Positions 25,860 through 27,585 of a stretch of 27,585 nt of DNA are shown here, piece by piece. Source of the stretch: a virus. Where the stretch lies: positions 1 through 27,585 of IMG/VR virus record IMGVR_UViG_3300006735_000179. One strand, written 5' to 3'. The position numbers and the translations under genes are program-made. The notes under the pieces are model-generated. The model saw only the letters and a list, made by a program, of their open reading frames with translations. It ran no database searches and was not told the origin of the DNA. Every line of letters starts with the position of its first letter. Within the stretch, counting starts at the first letter, position 1.

Positions 25860-26272
25860 GTAGTCTAGAAGAAAATATGCAGGAACTTCTTGATGTTGAA
25901 GTTTCTGATGTACCCGAAGGTGGTGATGCTAAACGCAAGGATCAACTCAAAGATGTCTCAGAGGACAGGGACAAGGACTATGTGTATACTAGAGCAGAAC
26001 TCTATAGACTCATAGATCAAGGTCAGGAGGCGGTTCAGGGGGCGTTAGAGGTCGCACAGGAGTCAGGGCATCCAAGAGCATATGAAGTTGCTACAAACGC
26101 CATGAAGCAGGTAGCAGACATGACTGATAAACTCATGGATCTACAGAAGAAAGTTAAGGATCTTGATGAAGAGAAGAAAGGTCCAAGTAAGGTTACAAAC
26201 AATGCTATGTTCGTAGGTTCTACAGCAGAGCTTCAGAAAATGTTAAAACAAATGGGGGGCGGTAAACGCTAA
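25856..26272 (+). CDS. gp16: Small terminase subunit gp16
   Basis: The product has 138 residues (T4 gp16 has 164). The middle, YTRAELYRLIDQGQEAVQGA followed by LEVAQESGHPRAYEVATNAM, then KLMDLQKKVKDLDEEKK, is helical with coiled-coil character and matches the small terminase of marine T4-like phages. Its ring recognises DNA and stimulates the gp17 packaging motor. The N-terminal ~35 residues are acidic, and the C-terminus ends in a Gly/Lys-rich tail (MGGGKR). ATG overlaps the gp15 stop. The large subunit gp17 is not in this window and is expected downstream. Confidence 0.85.
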   Translation: MSSLEENMQELLDVEVSDVPEGGDAKRKDQLKDVSEDRDKDYVYTRAELYRLIDQGQEAVQGALEVAQESGHPRAYEVATNAMKQVADMTDKLMDLQKKVKDLDEEKKGPSKVTNNAMFVGSTAELQKMLKQMGGGKR

Positions 26273-26277
26273 ATTTT

Positions 26278-26925
26278 ATGACTACAAATTATGGTGGTGA
26301 TCATTGGGAATATATAAATCCATTCCCGTACATCTACAAAAGTAGATTTGATTTTGAATTTGATACATTTAAAGATAAAGTAGATGCTCATCTTACAGAG
26401 TCAAAAAAAGTTACTGATAAACAAAATCTCATAACACCTGAAAAAAATGGTGGTATAACTAGTGTTGTTTTACATAGAAAACCAGATAATATATACCCAC
26501 ATAAGTGGTCAGAATTTGGATTAGAATTTGATGGATTTCTTAATGATTCTCTAAAAACTATATGGGATGAAAGATTTTACGATCAAGGACTTGCAAAATA
26601 TATTGAAAGATCATGGATTAATGTTCATTACAAAGATGGTTATACAGAAGAACATCTCCATCATGGTGTTGACGTTGCTTGTGTTTGTTATTTAAAAGTT
26701 CCTGATAATTCTGGTGGTCTTCAAATAAAAAATCCTTTATCAGCATATGATACATCCGAACCTAAAGTAGACACTTATTATTATGAGGGAAAGGATTGGG
26801 TTACCATTGATGTAAAAACCAATGATGTTATCTTTTTTCCAGGTTGGTTGTTGCATAGAACAGAACCAAATAAGGTTGACGAGGGAAGATATGTCATGTC
26901 TCTCAATGTGCGACATATGAATTAA
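26278..26925 (+). CDS. 2-oxoglutarate/Fe(II)-dependent oxygenase superfamily protein
   Basis: The product has 215 residues. It has the double-stranded beta-helix signature of phage 2OG-Fe(II) oxygenases: WINVHYKDGYTEEHLHHGVD, then ACVCYLKVPDNSGGLQI, then DVIFFPGWLLHRTEPN and YVMSLNVRH. Candidate iron ligands are H126 or H128, D132 and the distal H193. R204 is the likely 2-oxoglutarate-binding Arg. Such enzymes hydroxylate a protein, nucleic acid or small molecule, and are common in cyanophages. The substrate here is unknown. It starts 5 bases after gp16 with no clear Shine-Dalgarno sequence, so it may be read through translation of the gp13-gp16 string. Placement between gp16 and the next cassette suggests co-expression with packaging genes. 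Confidence 0.85.
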   Translation: MTTNYGGDHWEYINPFPYIYKSRFDFEFDTFKDKVDAHLTESKKVTDKQNLITPEKNGGITSVVLHRKPDNIYPHKWSEFGLEFDGFLNDSLKTIWDERFYDQGLAKYIERSWINVHYKDGYTEEHLHHGVDVACVCYLKVPDNSGGLQIKNPLSAYDTSEPKVDTYYYEGKDWVTIDVKTNDVIFFPGWLLHRTEPNKVDEGRYVMSLNVRHMN

Positions 26926-26954
26926 TTGACAAACCCTGACATTTCTGTTATAGT
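26926..26954 (+). promoter_or_regulatory. Sigma-70-like promoter, TTGACA-17-TATAGT
   Basis: TTGACA (26926-26931) and TATAGT (26949-26954) are separated by exactly 17 bases. The box begins directly after the stop of the oxygenase gene. Transcription would start near 26961 and read the small genes from 26990. This is a host-type (early) promoter form, unlike the NATAAATA late boxes elsewhere in the window. Confidence 0.7.
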
Positions 26955-26956
26955 AC

Positions 26957-26986
26957 TTGACAGTATCGTTATAATTAGATTGTAAT
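26957..26986 (+). promoter_or_regulatory. Second sigma-70-like promoter, TTGACA-18-TGTAAT
   Basis: A second perfect TTGACA (26957-26962) lies 31 bases after the first. TGTAAT (26981-26986) follows after 18 bases. A perfect TATAAT at 26970-26975 lies too close to this -35 element to pair with it. A start near 26993 would fall inside the next gene and favour its second ATG at 26999. Confidence 0.45.
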
Positions 26987-26989
26987 GGC

Positions 26990-27157
26990 ATGAACACTAT
27001 GAGATTAAACGAAGGAGACGTAGCCCGTCTCATCACTGCTTGTAACACATACAAGGAACAAACTGGTTCTGAGTATATGTGGGATGAGTACACTCATCTT
27101 ATAGAAAAATTGGAGAGATTATGTGAACAAGGACACTGTGCGATCACACATGAGTGA
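26990..27157 (+). CDS. Small conserved-looking protein of 55 residues
   Basis: ATG 26990 opens a frame to TGA 27155-27157. The product, MNTMRLNEGDVARLITACNT followed by YKEQTGSEYMWDEYTHLIEK and LERLCEQGHC, is a mostly helical, mildly acidic protein. A second ATG at 26999 could be the true start. There is no clear Shine-Dalgarno sequence, but two sigma-70-like promoters lie directly upstream. It overlaps the following frame by 35 bases. The family is not known to me. A small early regulatory or accessory protein is possible. Confidence 0.6.
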   Translation: MNTMRLNEGDVARLITACNTYKEQTGSEYMWDEYTHLIEKLERLCEQGHCAITHE

Positions 27158-27341
27158 ACTTACAGAAGAACAACTCAATGTAAGAGAACGAGCATTATTA
27201 ATACTACTTAAAGAATTTGGTAGTGTGAAAAATAACAAAGCAATTTATGCTTGTGCTGAAGAGTGGTGTAGTAAACAGGTAAACACCAACGGTCTCGTTT
27301 CTTACTACAAAGCTTATTACAACCAGCATGGACAAACATGA
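27123..27341 (+). CDS. Small protein of 72 residues, probable GTG start
   Basis: GGAG at 27112-27115 lies 7 bases before GTG 27123, which supports this start. An ATG at 27121 is directly followed by TGA and is not usable. ATG 27150 is an alternative, giving 63 residues, but has no Shine-Dalgarno sequence. The product contains MSELTEEQLNVRERALLILL, then FGSVKNNKAIYACAEEWC and VSYYKAYYNQHG. It is helical, with two cysteines and an aromatic end. No function was recognised. It overlaps both the preceding and the following frame. Confidence 0.65.
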   Translation: MNKDTVRSHMSELTEEQLNVRERALLILLKEFGSVKNNKAIYACAEEWCSKQVNTNGLVSYYKAYYNQHGQT

Positions 27342-27585
27342 CATACCAGTATTAGGTAATTTCTATACTAAAGCAGAAGTAGATCAGATGATCGCTGATG
27401 CATTAGCAGAAGCAAGACGCATAGATGAAGAGTCAATGCGTAAGCACAATCGTGATGCAACTATCATATCAATGATACTTGGATTTACAGCACTAGCACT
27501 ATTAGTAGATGGATTACTTCGCATACTTGGTATCATTCCACCATTCGCAGGTCTTGATGTTAATGTCTTGGATGCTATCGCAGAG
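27328..27585 (+). CDS. Small membrane protein, 3' end outside the window
   Basis: ATG 27328 opens a frame that runs 86 codons to the window edge without a stop. It overlaps the preceding gene by 14 bases. The first ~45 residues are polar and charged (NFYTKAEVDQMIADALAEAR, then DEESMRKHNRDATI). Residues ~47-70 (IISMILGFTALALLVDGLLRI) are a likely single transmembrane segment, followed by PPFAGLDV. The layout suggests a cytoplasmic helix with a membrane anchor. The family is not known to me. Confidence 0.7.
   Translation, partial: MDKHDIPVLGNFYTKAEVDQMIADALAEARRIDEESMRKHNRDATIISMILGFTALALLVDGLLRILGIIPPFAGLDVNVLDAIAE

Overview
The window looks like the late structural region of a marine T4-like myovirus of the cyanophage/pelagiphage type. 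It is AT-rich, all credible genes lie on the + strand, and gene boundaries are tight, with several ATGA or TAATG overlaps. Near the 3' end is the T4-like block of neck protein gp13, neck protein gp14, tail sheath stabilizer gp15 and small terminase gp16. Several transcription units begin just after a (T/G)ATAAATA box, the T4-type late promoter. The host cannot be fixed from sequence alone. The AT-rich composition and the protein style suggest a picocyanobacterium such as Prochlorococcus or Synechococcus, or another marine bacterium such as Pelagibacter.

Positions 1-22753 form a very long adhesion and fibre cluster. It contains, in order: the 3' end of a beta-propeller-like protein; an 1190-residue collagen-free repeat fibre with an HxH-type tip and an embedded cupredoxin-like domain; a four-cysteine small protein; a tail-assembly-chaperone-like protein; five small to medium accessory virion proteins (4995-8185); a 2106-residue repeat fibre; a short protein with a major-tropism-determinant-like N-terminus; a 121-residue companion; a 1582-residue protein with five CBM5/12-like modules followed by a probable beta-helix region; a 104-residue beta-rich protein; a cysteine- and tyrosine-rich 510-residue protein; and a 184-residue protein that may help assembly. 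NATAAATA boxes precede 5443, 5657, 6767, 14622, 20289 and 22814. They divide the cluster into late transcription cassettes. Two hairpins with T-runs (8227-8253 and 22781-22813) look like intrinsic terminators.

Positions 22814-26272 encode gp13, gp14, gp15 and gp16 as one translationally coupled string, for head-to-tail joining and DNA packaging. A 2OG-Fe(II) oxygenase follows. The end of the window (26926-27585) switches style: two sigma-70-like promoters with perfect TTGACA boxes precede three small overlapping ORFs, the last a membrane protein cut by the window edge.

The most interesting items are: (i) the gp13 leader, where a late promoter is built into the 5' arm of a terminator-like hairpin whose 3' arm holds the ribosome binding site; (ii) a complete type-1 copper ligand set (H203, C259, H262, M265) inside a tail fibre; (iii) a dockerin-like calcium loop at the C-terminus of gp15; (iv) large beta-rich insertions in gp14 and in the 6767-8185 protein; and (v) the two-tier repeat layout of the giant fibre, with an 81-83-residue period in its second half. 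No tRNA, CRISPR array, transposon or reverse transcriptase was found.
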